Source: an uncultured Bacilli bacterium (GTDB lineage Bacteria > Bacillota_I > Bacilli_A > RF39 > UBA660). From it: DNA of 64,000 bases. This document shows, one piece after another, positions 8,594-16,723 of the stretch (positions within the stretch are counted from its first letter, which is position 1; each line of letters begins with the position of its first letter). The notes under the pieces were generated by a model that was given only the letters and a program-made list of their open reading frames with translations, was not told the origin of the DNA and made no database searches. The translations under genes were made by a program, and so were the position numbers. The DNA lies in the NCBI GenBank assembly GCA_934130175.1, contig CAKOXP010000004.1:31900-95899 (forward strand). The letters run 5' to 3'.

Positions 8594-9462
8594 TATTGAT
8601 ATAATTCTTGTTTTAATAAATCTAGATTTTCATTCATTAAGTCAATATAATCTTTATTTTCATTACGATCACTATCAGAAATAACATCTAATTTGTTTAG
8701 TTTTAACTCTTTTACAGTAGGATTCTTAGCAATTAAATCACTTGCGACTGTATTAAGTTTACTTTCTTTGAAATTATAGATGTAGTTTACAGCCTTTTGC
8801 TTAATTAAATTATTAACCTCATATAATTCTTTATCTGTAGTATTATTATCTATACAAATTACATTAAGACCAAATTTTTCTAAGAACTTTAAAGAAGAGT
8901 CAGCAACTAAAATAGTTTTATTATCTGTATTTTCAACAGTTAAACGATAATCAGCATCAAGTTCAGAAAGTTTTATTTTTAAATCATTATAAGCAGAATC
9001 GACTTCTTTTGTTAAAACATTACTAGTAATATATTCCTTTAAACCTAATCTAACATTTTGAGCCATCATAAGTAATGAAGATGGATTTAACCATAACTCT
9101 TCTGTTGAATAATCTGTTTCCAAAACATAAGATGTATCAATTATTTTTAAACTACTATTTAAATCAAGCAAATCTACTGCTAGGCTTCGTTCTTTTTCAA
9201 TTAATCCAGTATAAACAAATAAATCCATATTACTATAGTTCTTTTTTTGTGTCTTGGTAACCCTATATTTAGATATATCAATACCATCTGGATAAACTTG
9301 ATTTATAGTAGCGTGTTTCCCATATAACTTATCAACTATATACTCATTTGGGTAATTAGTAACAGCTATTTCGATATCATCCATATTATCTTGTTTACAT
9401 CCTGTTGTAAATAAAGTAAGTATCATTAATATTAATAATAAACTAATTTTTTTCTTTTTCAT
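8593..9462 (-). CDS. ZnuA-like substrate-binding lipoprotein with degenerate metal site
   Basis: Starting at the internal ATG 9462 gives 289 residues with a clear lipoprotein signal: lysines, a leucine-rich core, then the lipobox 'FTTGC'. The mature part resembles metal-ABC substrate-binding proteins (cluster A-I, ZnuA/MntA): 'VTNYPNEYIVDKLYG', 'MDLFVYTGL', 'WLNPSSLLMMAQNV', and the long linking helix near 'VDSAYNDLKIKL'. The usual metal-ligand histidines are missing: 'PHxYEPTP' is 'ISKYRVTK' and 'DPHVWLDP' is 'EELWLNP'. So it probably does not bind zinc or manganese in the classical way. No ABC permease or ATPase genes are adjacent. It is either a separate lipoprotein or the C-terminal part of the YidD frame. 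Confidence 0.7.
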   Translation of the reverse strand: MKKKKISLLLILMILTLFTTGCKQDNMDDIEIAVTNYPNEYIVDKLYGKHATINQVYPDGIDISKYRVTKTQKKNYSNMDLFVYTGLIEKERSLAVDLLDLNSSLKIIDTSYVLETDYSTEELWLNPSSLLMMAQNVRLGLKEYITSNVLTKEVDSAYNDLKIKLSELDADYRLTVENTDNKTILVADSSLKFLEKFGLNVICIDNNTTDKELYEVNNLIKQKAVNYIYNFKESKLNTVASDLIAKNPTVKELKLNKLDVISDSDRNENKDYIDLMNENLDLLKQELYQ

Positions 9463-9681
9463 TTTATTCTCCTTTTTTATAACTGGGTCATAACCACTTG
9501 GACCAAAGGGATTACACCTTAATATTCTTTTTATGGCTAAAAAACTACCTTTTAAAGATCCATATTCATTAATTGCGTCTATTGCATAATTACTACATGT
9601 AGGAATGTGTCTACATTTATAATGAAAATTTCCTGGTATCTTTTGATAGAGTTTTATCATTGAAATTAATAATTTCTTCAT
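8593..9681 (-). CDS. yidD: YidD-type membrane insertion factor, in frame with a downstream lipoprotein (no stop between)
   Basis: The first 73 codons (9463-9681) encode a complete YidD: 'MKKLLISMIKLYQKIPGNF', then 'CRHIPTCSNYAIDAINEYGS' and 'CNPFGPSGYDPV', the conserved Cys-rich and GYDPV motifs. YidD assists YidC-dependent membrane protein insertion and is usually a stand-alone protein of 70-90 residues. Here no stop codon follows GYDPV; translation runs straight through 'IKKENK' into a lipoprotein whose own ATG (9462) has a perfect AAGGAG ribosome binding site inside the yidD end. The frame therefore encodes either a 362-residue fusion, or YidD with a readthrough tail plus a separately initiated lipoprotein. 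The start has GGTGAG upstream. Confidence 0.85.
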   Translation of the reverse strand: MKKLLISMIKLYQKIPGNFHYKCRHIPTCSNYAIDAINEYGSLKGSFLAIKRILRCNPFGPSGYDPVIKKENKMKKKKISLLLILMILTLFTTGCKQDNMDDIEIAVTNYPNEYIVDKLYGKHATINQVYPDGIDISKYRVTKTQKKNYSNMDLFVYTGLIEKERSLAVDLLDLNSSLKIIDTSYVLETDYSTEELWLNPSSLLMMAQNVRLGLKEYITSNVLTKEVDSAYNDLKIKLSELDADYRLTVENTDNKTILVADSSLKFLEKFGLNVICIDNNTTDKELYEVNNLIKQKAVNYIYNFKESKLNTVASDLIAKNPTVKELKLNKLDVISDSDRNENKDYIDLMNENLDLLKQELYQ

Positions 9682-9792
9682 ATACTCACCATATAGATAT
9701 TCTACTATAAACCTAAAAAAATAGCAATTATATTTAAAAATAAAACTATACTATTTTAATAATTTTTGATATACTTAATTACGGTGAAGATT

Positions 9793-10458
9793 ATGGAAGA
9801 ATTATTTGAAATATTAAATATTGAACCTAAGGATAAGAGACTTTATGAAATAGCTGTTTCTCATTCATCTTATGCTAACGAGCATAAAGCAAAAAAAGAT
9901 TATGAAAGATTAGAATTTTTAGGAGATGCAGTAGTTGATTTAGTTGTTGCTGATTACTTGTATTCAAATCATAATGAAAATGAAGGTGAAATGACTAAGG
10001 TAAGAGCAAGCTATGTTTGTGAAAACGCTTTATACGAATATAGTTTAAAACTAGGATTATATCGTTTTATTAAAGTTGGTCATGGAGAAGAAAAAGAAGG
10101 TGGAAAGACTAAAAAGTCAATTGTTGCGGATATATTTGAAGCCTTAGTTGGAGCAATCTACATAGATTTAGGATATGCAACAGCTCGTCGTACTGTTTTA
10201 AACATTGTAACTCCATATATAGAAGATCCTAATATTATTTTCTTTAGTGACTATAAATCAGTATTACAAGAATATGTTCAAACAGAACAAAAATCATTAG
10301 TTTATGAAGTAGTTGACGAATATGGACCAGCTCATGATAAGACCTTTGAAGTAGAAGTTAAAATAGATGATATTATTTATGGAAAAGGAAAAGCGGGTAG
10401 TAAAAAAGAAGCCGAACAAAATGCTGCTAAAATGGCTTTAGAAAAACTGGCAAAATAG
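9793..10458 (+). CDS. rnc: Ribonuclease III
   Basis: I chose ATG 9793 (GGTGAAG upstream) rather than the longer frame from 9766. The 221-residue protein has the RNase III signature 'YERLEFLGDAVVDLVVADYL' (about residues 36-55), a second catalytic Asp/Glu region 'DIFEALVGAIYIDLGY', and a C-terminal double-stranded RNA-binding domain ('DYKSVLQEYVQ' ... 'GKAGSKKEAEQNAAKMALEKL'). It cleaves dsRNA in rRNA and mRNA processing. The next gene, a Nudix hydrolase, follows by 12 bases, so they are co-transcribed. Confidence 0.96.
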   Translation: MEELFEILNIEPKDKRLYEIAVSHSSYANEHKAKKDYERLEFLGDAVVDLVVADYLYSNHNENEGEMTKVRASYVCENALYEYSLKLGLYRFIKVGHGEEKEGGKTKKSIVADIFEALVGAIYIDLGYATARRTVLNIVTPYIEDPNIIFFSDYKSVLQEYVQTEQKSLVYEVVDEYGPAHDKTFEVEVKIDDIIYGKGKAGSKKEAEQNAAKMALEKLAK

Positions 10459-10470
10459 GGGGTTAGTGTT

Positions 10471-10884
10471 ATGAAAAAAGAAAAATCATGTGGCAATATT
10501 GTATTTAAAAAAGAAAATGGTGTTTTAAAAGTTTTACTTATTCATCATAATTTAGGTCATTATGGTATGCCAAAAGGACATGTTGAGTTAGGTGAGACTG
10601 AAGAAGAAACCGCGTTAAGAGAAGTATTTGAAGAAACTGGTATATCTTCGTACATAATAGATGGTTTTAGAGAAATGATTACATATAGTCCTAAAGAAAA
10701 TGTTATTAAAGATGTAATTTATTTTGTGGGAGAAGCAAATGATTTTAAAACAACTCCACAGATAAGTGAAGTAAGTGAGGCTTTCTTTACTGAAACTTCA
10801 AAAGCAGTAGAGTTAGTCACTCATGAAGAAGAGAAGAAAGTTTTAGAAAAAGCAATAGAATTTTACAAAGGTTTAGAAAGATAA
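10471..10884 (+). CDS. Nudix hydrolase (Ap4A hydrolase-like)
   Basis: The 137-residue protein contains a complete Nudix box, 'GHVELGETEEETALREVFEE' followed by TG (about residues 35-57), with all conserved Gly, Glu, Arg and Glu residues. The N-terminus 'KSCGNIVFKKENGVLKVLLI' resembles diadenosine tetraphosphate hydrolases, which remove Ap4A and similar nucleotides, but Nudix substrates cannot be deduced reliably from sequence. It follows rnc by 12 bases with a GGGGG-type ribosome binding site and is probably in the same transcript. Confidence 0.9.
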   Translation: MKKEKSCGNIVFKKENGVLKVLLIHHNLGHYGMPKGHVELGETEEETALREVFEETGISSYIIDGFREMITYSPKENVIKDVIYFVGEANDFKTTPQISEVSEAFFTETSKAVELVTHEEEKKVLEKAIEFYKGLER

Positions 10885-10885
10885 T

Positions 10886-10914
10886 TTGAAAAATAATTAT
10901 TTTTTTGATATAAT
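10886..10914 (+). promoter_or_regulatory. Promoter of the RNase J gene
   Basis: TTGAAA (10886-10891), a 17-base spacer and TATAAT (10909-10914) precede the gene with AAAGGAG as ribosome binding site. Confidence 0.8.
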
Positions 10915-10957
10915 GTAGAAGTTTGTTAACTTAATTAAATAAATGAAAGGAGAAATT

Positions 10958-12610
10958 ATGAGTAAAATAAAAATATTTAGTTTAGGTGGACTAAACGAAA
11001 ACGGAAAAAATATGTATGTTGTTGAAGTAGATAAAGATATATTTATTTTTGATGCGGGTTTAAAATACGATAACGATAGAAATTTAGGAATAGATTATAT
11101 AATTCCTGATTTTACATATTTAGTTAAGAATAAAAAAAGAATTAAGGGTGTATTTTTAACACATGGACATGATAGTAATATGGGAGCAGTTCCAGATCTT
11201 TTAGAAACTATTCCAGAACTTCCTATTTACGCTACTAAATTAACTTTAGATATTGTTAAGATGAAACTTAACCAAGAAAATATTTCCAAGTATAAACTAA
11301 ATGAGATTAAACCTCATGTTAAGTTAAATTTTGGAAGAAATTCAGTCTTTTCAATTAGTGTAACTCATTCAATACCAGATGCAGTTTGTTATGTTTTATA
11401 TACTAAAGATGGGGCAATCGTTTATACTGGTGACTTTGTAATGGATGCAACTATGACAGAAAATTATAAGACAGATATAGGAAAACTTGCCTATGTTGGA
11501 AAACAAGGAGTTTTATGTTTACTTTCTGAATCAATTTATGCAGAAAAGCAAGGATATACTAGTCCTAACAATAGGGTGGCTTCATTTATTAGAGAAGTTT
11601 TATTGAAAAATGAAAATCGTATAATCGCAACAGTGACTCCAGCTCATTTTTATAGAATTCAAGAACTATTTAATGAAATTGAAAATACTCGTCGTAAAAT
11701 AGTAATTATGGGAAAACAACTTCAACAAATAATCAATATGGGACTTAAGAATGGTTACTTAAAATTAGATAGTAGTAAAATTGGAGATTTAACTAACTTA
11801 AACGATAAAGATTGTGTTGTTTTAATATCAGATGAAAAAGAAAAACCTTTTGCTAATCTAGAACGAATTATTAAAGGTTATGATAAATATATTAAGTTAA
11901 CAGATACAGATACAATCTTTTTAACAGAAGCAAGTTATCCAGGTATTGAAAAGAGAATGGCTCTTATAATGGATGAAATTGCAATGCAAGGAGCAAATGC
12001 TGTTTCACTTTCTAGTAAGAAACATCTTCTTCATCATGCTTCTCGTGAAGATTTAATGATGATGATTAATTTGATGAATCCTAAATATTATTTCCCAGTA
12101 AAAGGAGAATATAGACATCAATACGCTAATGCTGAAATAGCTGAAAGTGTTGGTATTTCAAAAGATAACATCATCCTAAAAGAAAATGGAGATGTAGCTT
12201 TCTTCATTAATGGAGAATTAAAAGATACTAAGGAACATATTGATACAGATGAAGTATTAATAGATGGTAAAACTAGTGAAGATATTGGAGATTTAGTATT
12301 AAAAGATAGAGAAATGTTAGGTTCTAATGGTATTGTTATTATCAGTTGTACCCTTGATAAGAAAACAAAACAAATAGTAGGAGGACCTGAGATACTTACA
12401 CGTGGATTTATCTATGTTAAAGAAAGCCAAGATTTACTAATTGAAACTAAAGCTCTTGCTAAAAGCGTTATAGAAGAAAATATCATTCCAAATAGTCAAA
12501 GAGTAGATTATTCTAAAATAAAGAATGATGTACGTGATATCTTAGGTAAATTCTTCTATAAAGAAACAGAATCTAAACCGATGATTATAACTGTAATTCA
12601 AGAAGTGTAG
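10958..12610 (+). CDS. rnj: RNase J family protein with degenerate catalytic motifs (J2-like)
   Basis: ATG 10958 follows GAAAGGAG; the track-length start 15 bases upstream overlaps that site. The 550-residue protein has the full RNase J layout: metallo-beta-lactamase core, beta-CASP region and a C-terminal domain. Active-site motifs are eroded. The zinc motif HxHxDH reads 'THGHDSNMG', lacking the Asp-His pair, and the late 'PVHGEYR' is 'PVKGEYR', while 'VSGH' is replaced by 'LLHH'. 'HSIPDA' and 'YTGDFVMDA' are retained. In Bacillus, RNase J2 is a weakly active partner of J1, so this is likely a J2-type structural subunit and an active J1 should be elsewhere. The gene ends in a terminator stem. 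Confidence 0.88.
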   Translation: MSKIKIFSLGGLNENGKNMYVVEVDKDIFIFDAGLKYDNDRNLGIDYIIPDFTYLVKNKKRIKGVFLTHGHDSNMGAVPDLLETIPELPIYATKLTLDIVKMKLNQENISKYKLNEIKPHVKLNFGRNSVFSISVTHSIPDAVCYVLYTKDGAIVYTGDFVMDATMTENYKTDIGKLAYVGKQGVLCLLSESIYAEKQGYTSPNNRVASFIREVLLKNENRIIATVTPAHFYRIQELFNEIENTRRKIVIMGKQLQQIINMGLKNGYLKLDSSKIGDLTNLNDKDCVVLISDEKEKPFANLERIIKGYDKYIKLTDTDTIFLTEASYPGIEKRMALIMDEIAMQGANAVSLSSKKHLLHHASREDLMMMINLMNPKYYFPVKGEYRHQYANAEIAESVGISKDNIILKENGDVAFFINGELKDTKEHIDTDEVLIDGKTSEDIGDLVLKDREMLGSNGIVIISCTLDKKTKQIVGGPEILTRGFIYVKESQDLLIETKALAKSVIEENIIPNSQRVDYSKIKNDVRDILGKFFYKETESKPMIITVIQEV

Positions 12611-12624
12611 AAATACACTTTTTT
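12603..12624 (+). terminator. Intrinsic terminator of rnj
   Basis: AAGTGTA (12603-12609), GAAA tetraloop, TACACTT (12614-12620), then TTTT. The rnj stop codon is in the stem. Confidence 0.75.
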
Positions 12625-12642
12625 CGTATAAAAGGAGGATTT

Positions 12643-13146
12643 ATGAGAAAAAAATTAATTAGTAAAACATATTTAAGAGGGGTTAACAAATATGAATTGA
12701 AAATATATTTTAATTTAGAAGATTGTTATATTTCGGTTAAAAAAATTATTGATATTAAGGAACCTTTTATATTATCAAATGGATTATGTATAATTGATAA
12801 TAATTATTATATTATGGAGGTTATACCTAAAAACGAAAATTATGCAATGAGAGTCTTTTTTAATAATAAAAAAGAAATATTAGAGTATTACTTTGATGTT
12901 AGTTTAGAAAATGGAATGGATAAAGAAACTGGGATACCATATTATGATGATTTATTTATAGATGTTACAAAAACAAAAGATAAAGTAGAGGTCTTAGATG
13001 AAGATGAATTAGAAGAGGCTCTAGATAATAATGAGATAAGTATAACTGATTTTGAACTAGCTAATAAAATAAGAGATATATTGTTAGAACAAATTAATAA
13101 TGGAAATAACCGATATATGAATATGAATTTAGAACAGTATTTATGA
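12643..13146 (+). CDS. DUF402 domain protein
   Basis: The 167-residue protein has the DUF402 pattern: 'EYYFDVSLENGMDKETGIPY' followed by 'YDDLFIDV' (about residues 85-112) and 'VEVLDEDELEEALDNNEIS', the conserved acidic segment. DUF402 proteins include nucleoside di/triphosphatases and RNA-binding relatives (FAU-1-like); activity here is unproven. An AAAGGAGG ribosome binding site precedes the ATG. Its N- and C-terminal segments are duplicated, without the middle, in the 74-residue gene at 26577-26801. The stop TGA overlaps an ATG that opens a 36-codon frame of doubtful reality. Confidence 0.8.
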   Translation: MRKKLISKTYLRGVNKYELKIYFNLEDCYISVKKIIDIKEPFILSNGLCIIDNNYYIMEVIPKNENYAMRVFFNNKKEILEYYFDVSLENGMDKETGIPYYDDLFIDVTKTKDKVEVLDEDELEEALDNNEISITDFELANKIRDILLEQINNGNNRYMNMNLEQYL

Positions 13147-13331
13147 TAATAAAAAACAATCTAAAATTGTATATAATTCAAAATAAAAAACATGAATTAT
13201 GTGATTATGATAATGAAATTTTTAATTTTATAATTTTAGTAATTAATAAATAAAATATGTAAATTTATGTAATATGAATAGATATTTTTGATAATGAGTT
13301 TTATAATTAAATAGCAAAGTGCTATAAAAAC

Positions 13332-13360
13332 TTGCAATTTATGGCAAAATATGGTATAAT
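13332..13360 (+). promoter_or_regulatory. Promoter of the HAD-ANL/plsC operon
   Basis: TTGCAA (13332-13337), a 17-base spacer and a consensus TATAAT (13355-13360) precede the gene. It marks the in-frame TTG at 13361 as non-coding and supports ATG 13388. Confidence 0.8.
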
Positions 13361-13387
13361 TTGTCTAATTTTGAAGGGGGAATTAAA

Positions 13388-15871
13388 ATGGCAGTAGTAG
13401 GGTTAGATATTGATGGTGTACTTACTGATATACACAAGTTTCAATTAGAAAAAGGAGAAAAATTTTTTAAAGAAAAATTTCAAAAAGATGTAATTAATCG
13501 TGATGCTCAAGAGATTGATGAAATTTTTGGGTGTGATGAAAAAGAAAGCAGAGCATTCTGGACTAAGTATTTAATGAAATATAGTATAGCGGAAAAGGCA
13601 AGAAATGGTGCAGGAACATTTACGAAGGCTTTACATGAAAAGGGAGACAAAATAGTTATCATAACTTCTCGTGTTTATACAGAAAGTAATTCAGTATTAG
13701 GAAAAACAATGAGATTCATTGTCGAAGAATGGCTTAAACAAAATAATATTGAATATGATGAAATAGTTTATTGTGATGAAGAAAAAAAAGAAGCTATTAA
13801 ATTAAATAATATTACTGTTATGATAGAGGATAGTCCTAAAAATATAGAAGAATTAAGCAAGCTTACTAATGTTGTAGTTATGGATAATCCATATAATAAG
13901 GATATTTCAGGTCATAATATTAGTAGGATCTTTGGATTTGATCAGGACGCATTGAAAACAATGGATAAAATAAGAAATACTTATGATTCATTGATAGTTG
14001 ATGAGATTAAACCATTGTCAGGGAAACCTTCAATAGATAAACCTTGGTTGAGATATTATACTTATGGACAAGTATCTGGAAGAATTCCTAATGTTAAAAT
14101 TTATGATTATATGTATTTAAATAATAGATGGAATAGACATGGAGAAGCAATTAACTATTTTGATAGAAGTATTTCATTTGGTAAATTATTTAATGATATA
14201 GAAGTTTGCGCAAAGGCGCTAAAGGCAAATGGTATTGAAAAAGGTGATATTGTAACTATATGTATGCCTAATACTCCAGAAGTACTTGTTACCTTTTATG
14301 CATTAAATAGAATTGGTGCAATAGCTAATATGGTTCATCCCTTATCAAAAAAGAATGCTATTAAGGATTTTGTTAATGAAACTGATTCTAAGATGCTATT
14401 TATGTTTGATGATTGTTATAATGAAGTAAAAGAAATTATTAAAGATACTAATATTTCTAAGGCTGTTGTTATATCAGCAAAGGATTCTATGCCTATGCCT
14501 TTATCTCAAATTTATGGTATAAAACAAAAAGGTGAATGCAGTTTCTACAAAGAAAAACTTGACGATGTTTATGTGACTTGGAAAGAATTTATGAAAGATG
14601 CTAAAAATTATAAGAGTGATGGAGTTCTTGATACTGAATATGAACCTAATACTCCAGCTGTTATTCTTCATACTGGTGGTACAACTGGTAAATCAAAGGG
14701 TGCAGTTTTATCTAACGATAATTTTAATGGTATGGTTCATCAATATGGTATAGCTGCAGATTTTACAAAGGGTGACAAAATGGTAGCTGTTATGCCAGTA
14801 TTCCATGGATTTGGTTTATGTAATTCAATGCATATGCCAATGTGTTTAAGGGCGTCTACTATTTTGATTCCACAATTTAATAGTAAAACATTCCCACGTT
14901 TGGTTGAAAAACATAAACCAGAACATATTATGGGTGTTCCAACTTTATGGGAAGCTGTAACAAGTAATAAAAAATTTGATGGTATGGATCTTTCGTTCTT
15001 TAAATATGTAGTATCAGGTGGAGATACCATGAAAGACGATTTTGAACAAAGGGTCAATAAATTCCTAGAGGATCATAATTCTGCATCTAAAATAACAAAG
15101 GGATATGGCTTGACTGAAGCTGTTGCCAGTGCTACTTTTACTTTTGAAAATTGTAATAAAATAGGTAGTATAGGTATTCCTTTAGTAAGTAGTACTGTAA
15201 AAATAATTGAATATGATACAGAAAAACAGGACGAAGATGGTATTAATACTAAAGAAGAATTAGGTTATAATGAACAAGGTGAAATATGTATATCTGGTCC
15301 TACTGTGATGATGGAGTATTATAATAATCCTGAGGAAACGAGTAAAGATATTAGATTACATGATGATGGAAAGTTATGGTTACATACAGGTGATATTGGA
15401 TATATAAAAGAAGATGGAACTTTATATTTTACAGATCGTTCCAAGAGAATGATTATTGTAAGTGGTGTAAATGTTTATCCTACTGAAATTGAACAAGTGA
15501 TTACTGATAATGAAAAAGTAGATGCTTGTGCAGTAGTTTCGATGCCTCATAAATATAAACAACATGTTCCAAAGGCATATATTGTGCCAAATAAAGATAA
15601 AAATTTAGATGAGTCTGATATTGTTGATTTAATTAATGATTGTAATGAAAAAATTCCAAATAATTATTATAGGCCTTATCAGTTTGAATTTGTTGATGCC
15701 TTGCCAAAAACTCCATTAGGTAAAGTAGACTTTTTGAAATTAGAAAAAGATGCTATAAAGGATGCAGATATGACTTATAGAAAAGTTAGTACTGATAGTA
15801 TGGATTTAGAAATTCATGATAAGAATGTTAAGGTTTTAAAATACAATCATTCTAAAGGCAGAGGAAAGTAA
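13388..15871 (+). CDS. HAD hydrolase - acyl-CoA/acyl-ACP synthetase fusion protein
   Basis: ATG 13388 follows GAAGGGGG. The 827-residue protein joins two domains. Residues 1 to about 195 are HAD-like with 'GLDIDGVLTD' (nucleophile Asp7, Asp9), 'IIITSR'-type motif II and 'MIEDSPKNIEEL', resembling the 5'-nucleotidase (NT5C) branch. Residues about 215-815 are an ANL adenylating enzyme: P-loop 'HTGGTTGKSKG' at about 428-438, 'KGYGLTEAVASATF', 'LHTGDIGYIKEDGTLYFTDR' and the C-terminal 'TPLGKVDFLKLEKDA' with the catalytic lysine. It activates a carboxylic (fatty) acid; the HAD substrate is unknown. A PlsC-like gene follows one base later, pointing to fatty-acid incorporation or lysolipid recycling, as in the Aas protein, where an acyltransferase is fused to an ANL domain. 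The HAD fusion is unusual. Confidence 0.85.
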   Translation: MAVVGLDIDGVLTDIHKFQLEKGEKFFKEKFQKDVINRDAQEIDEIFGCDEKESRAFWTKYLMKYSIAEKARNGAGTFTKALHEKGDKIVIITSRVYTESNSVLGKTMRFIVEEWLKQNNIEYDEIVYCDEEKKEAIKLNNITVMIEDSPKNIEELSKLTNVVVMDNPYNKDISGHNISRIFGFDQDALKTMDKIRNTYDSLIVDEIKPLSGKPSIDKPWLRYYTYGQVSGRIPNVKIYDYMYLNNRWNRHGEAINYFDRSISFGKLFNDIEVCAKALKANGIEKGDIVTICMPNTPEVLVTFYALNRIGAIANMVHPLSKKNAIKDFVNETDSKMLFMFDDCYNEVKEIIKDTNISKAVVISAKDSMPMPLSQIYGIKQKGECSFYKEKLDDVYVTWKEFMKDAKNYKSDGVLDTEYEPNTPAVILHTGGTTGKSKGAVLSNDNFNGMVHQYGIAADFTKGDKMVAVMPVFHGFGLCNSMHMPMCLRASTILIPQFNSKTFPRLVEKHKPEHIMGVPTLWEAVTSNKKFDGMDLSFFKYVVSGGDTMKDDFEQRVNKFLEDHNSASKITKGYGLTEAVASATFTFENCNKIGSIGIPLVSSTVKIIEYDTEKQDEDGINTKEELGYNEQGEICISGPTVMMEYYNNPEETSKDIRLHDDGKLWLHTGDIGYIKEDGTLYFTDRSKRMIIVSGVNVYPTEIEQVITDNEKVDACAVVSMPHKYKQHVPKAYIVPNKDKNLDESDIVDLINDCNEKIPNNYYRPYQFEFVDALPKTPLGKVDFLKLEKDAIKDADMTYRKVSTDSMDLEIHDKNVKVLKYNHSKGRGK

Positions 15872-15872
15872 T

Positions 15873-16664
15873 ATGAAAAATGATTTAAGAAAATATGATA
15901 AAACCTATCAGGCAAGCAGGATAGTTCTTACACCATTATTTAAAATGGCATACCATCCGATTGTTTTAAATAAAGAAAATATTCCAAAAAATGGTTCAGC
16001 TATTTTATGTGGTAATCATCTACATGTATGGGATCAAGTGCCTGTTATTTGTTCAACTGATAGAGTTATTCATTGGATGGCAAAAAAAGAATATTTTGAA
16101 TCAAAGTTGGCCTGGATGTATAAATTAACAGGGTGTATACCAGTCGATAGAGAAGGAGATGCTTCTATTGCTAAGAATACTGCTGAAGAGTATTTAAAAA
16201 ATGGAGCAGTTGTTGGTATTTTCCCTGAAGGAACTAGAAACCAATATCAGGTAGCTAAAAATAAGTTAGATGAGCTGTATTCTTTGTATCCGTTTTTGAA
16301 AAATGGAGATGATGATAATATTAAGAGTGATGAGATTGCTGAGCTATTTGAACAAAGAAAATTACTTTTGGAAAGAATGCAACAACAAGAACAAGTTTAC
16401 TCTGATAAAGGTATAGTAATAAATAAAGAGGATGAATTGTTAGCATTTCACTTTGGAGCAGTGTCTATGGCCCGTAAGACAGATGCACTTGTTGTACCAT
16501 TTGCAGTAAATGGTAATTATAAAATGAATAATGATAATTTAATTGTTAATTTTGGTGAACCATATAAAGTTGAGTCTGATGACTTAGAATTTGAAAAGGA
16601 TAAACTACAGAAAAAAGTAGCAGTCTTAATAAAAGAAAATAAAAAGTATACAGGAAAAAGATAA
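15873..16664 (+). CDS. PlsC-family 1-acyl-glycerol-3-phosphate acyltransferase-like protein
   Basis: The 263-residue protein has the acyltransferase HX4D motif as 'NHLHVWDQVPV' (about residue 50) and the 'FPEGTRN' phosphate-binding motif (about 117-123), with 'GCIPVDREGDAS' between. After EGTRN an insertion of roughly 60 charged residues (Lys/Glu/Asp-rich, 'ELFEQRKLLLERMQQQEQ') separates it from the expected 'FHFGAVSMARKT' segment, which is longer than in standard PlsC. No clear membrane helix is present, so it is likely peripheral. It starts one base after the HAD-ANL fusion, so the two probably act in sequence: activation of a fatty acid and transfer to a lysophospholipid or related acceptor. 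Confidence 0.85.
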   Translation: MKNDLRKYDKTYQASRIVLTPLFKMAYHPIVLNKENIPKNGSAILCGNHLHVWDQVPVICSTDRVIHWMAKKEYFESKLAWMYKLTGCIPVDREGDASIAKNTAEEYLKNGAVVGIFPEGTRNQYQVAKNKLDELYSLYPFLKNGDDDNIKSDEIAELFEQRKLLLERMQQQEQVYSDKGIVINKEDELLAFHFGAVSMARKTDALVVPFAVNGNYKMNNDNLIVNFGEPYKVESDDLEFEKDKLQKKVAVLIKENKKYTGKR

Positions 16665-16685
16665 TTCTTTCTTTTTCTTTTTTTT
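16654..16685 (+). terminator. Intrinsic terminator
   Basis: GAAAAAG (16654-16660) pairs with CTTTTTC (16671-16677) and is followed by eight T. Confidence 0.65.
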
Positions 16686-16686
16686 A

Positions 16687-16695
16687 TGTTATAAT
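16687..16695 (+). promoter_or_regulatory. Extended -10 promoter of the hybrid kinase gene
   Basis: TG-T-TATAAT lies at 16687-16695. An upstream in-frame ATG (16694) overlaps this -10 element, so the kinase most likely starts at 16724. Confidence 0.65.
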
Positions 16696-16723
16696 GAAAG
16701 TAGTAGGATTGGAGAGAGTTGTG

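Noticed and set aside
13143..13253. A 36-codon frame starting in the stop codon of the DUF402 gene
   Set aside because: ATGA overlap is suggestive, but the sequence is low-complexity and AT-driven with no ribosome binding site of its own and no recognised similarity.
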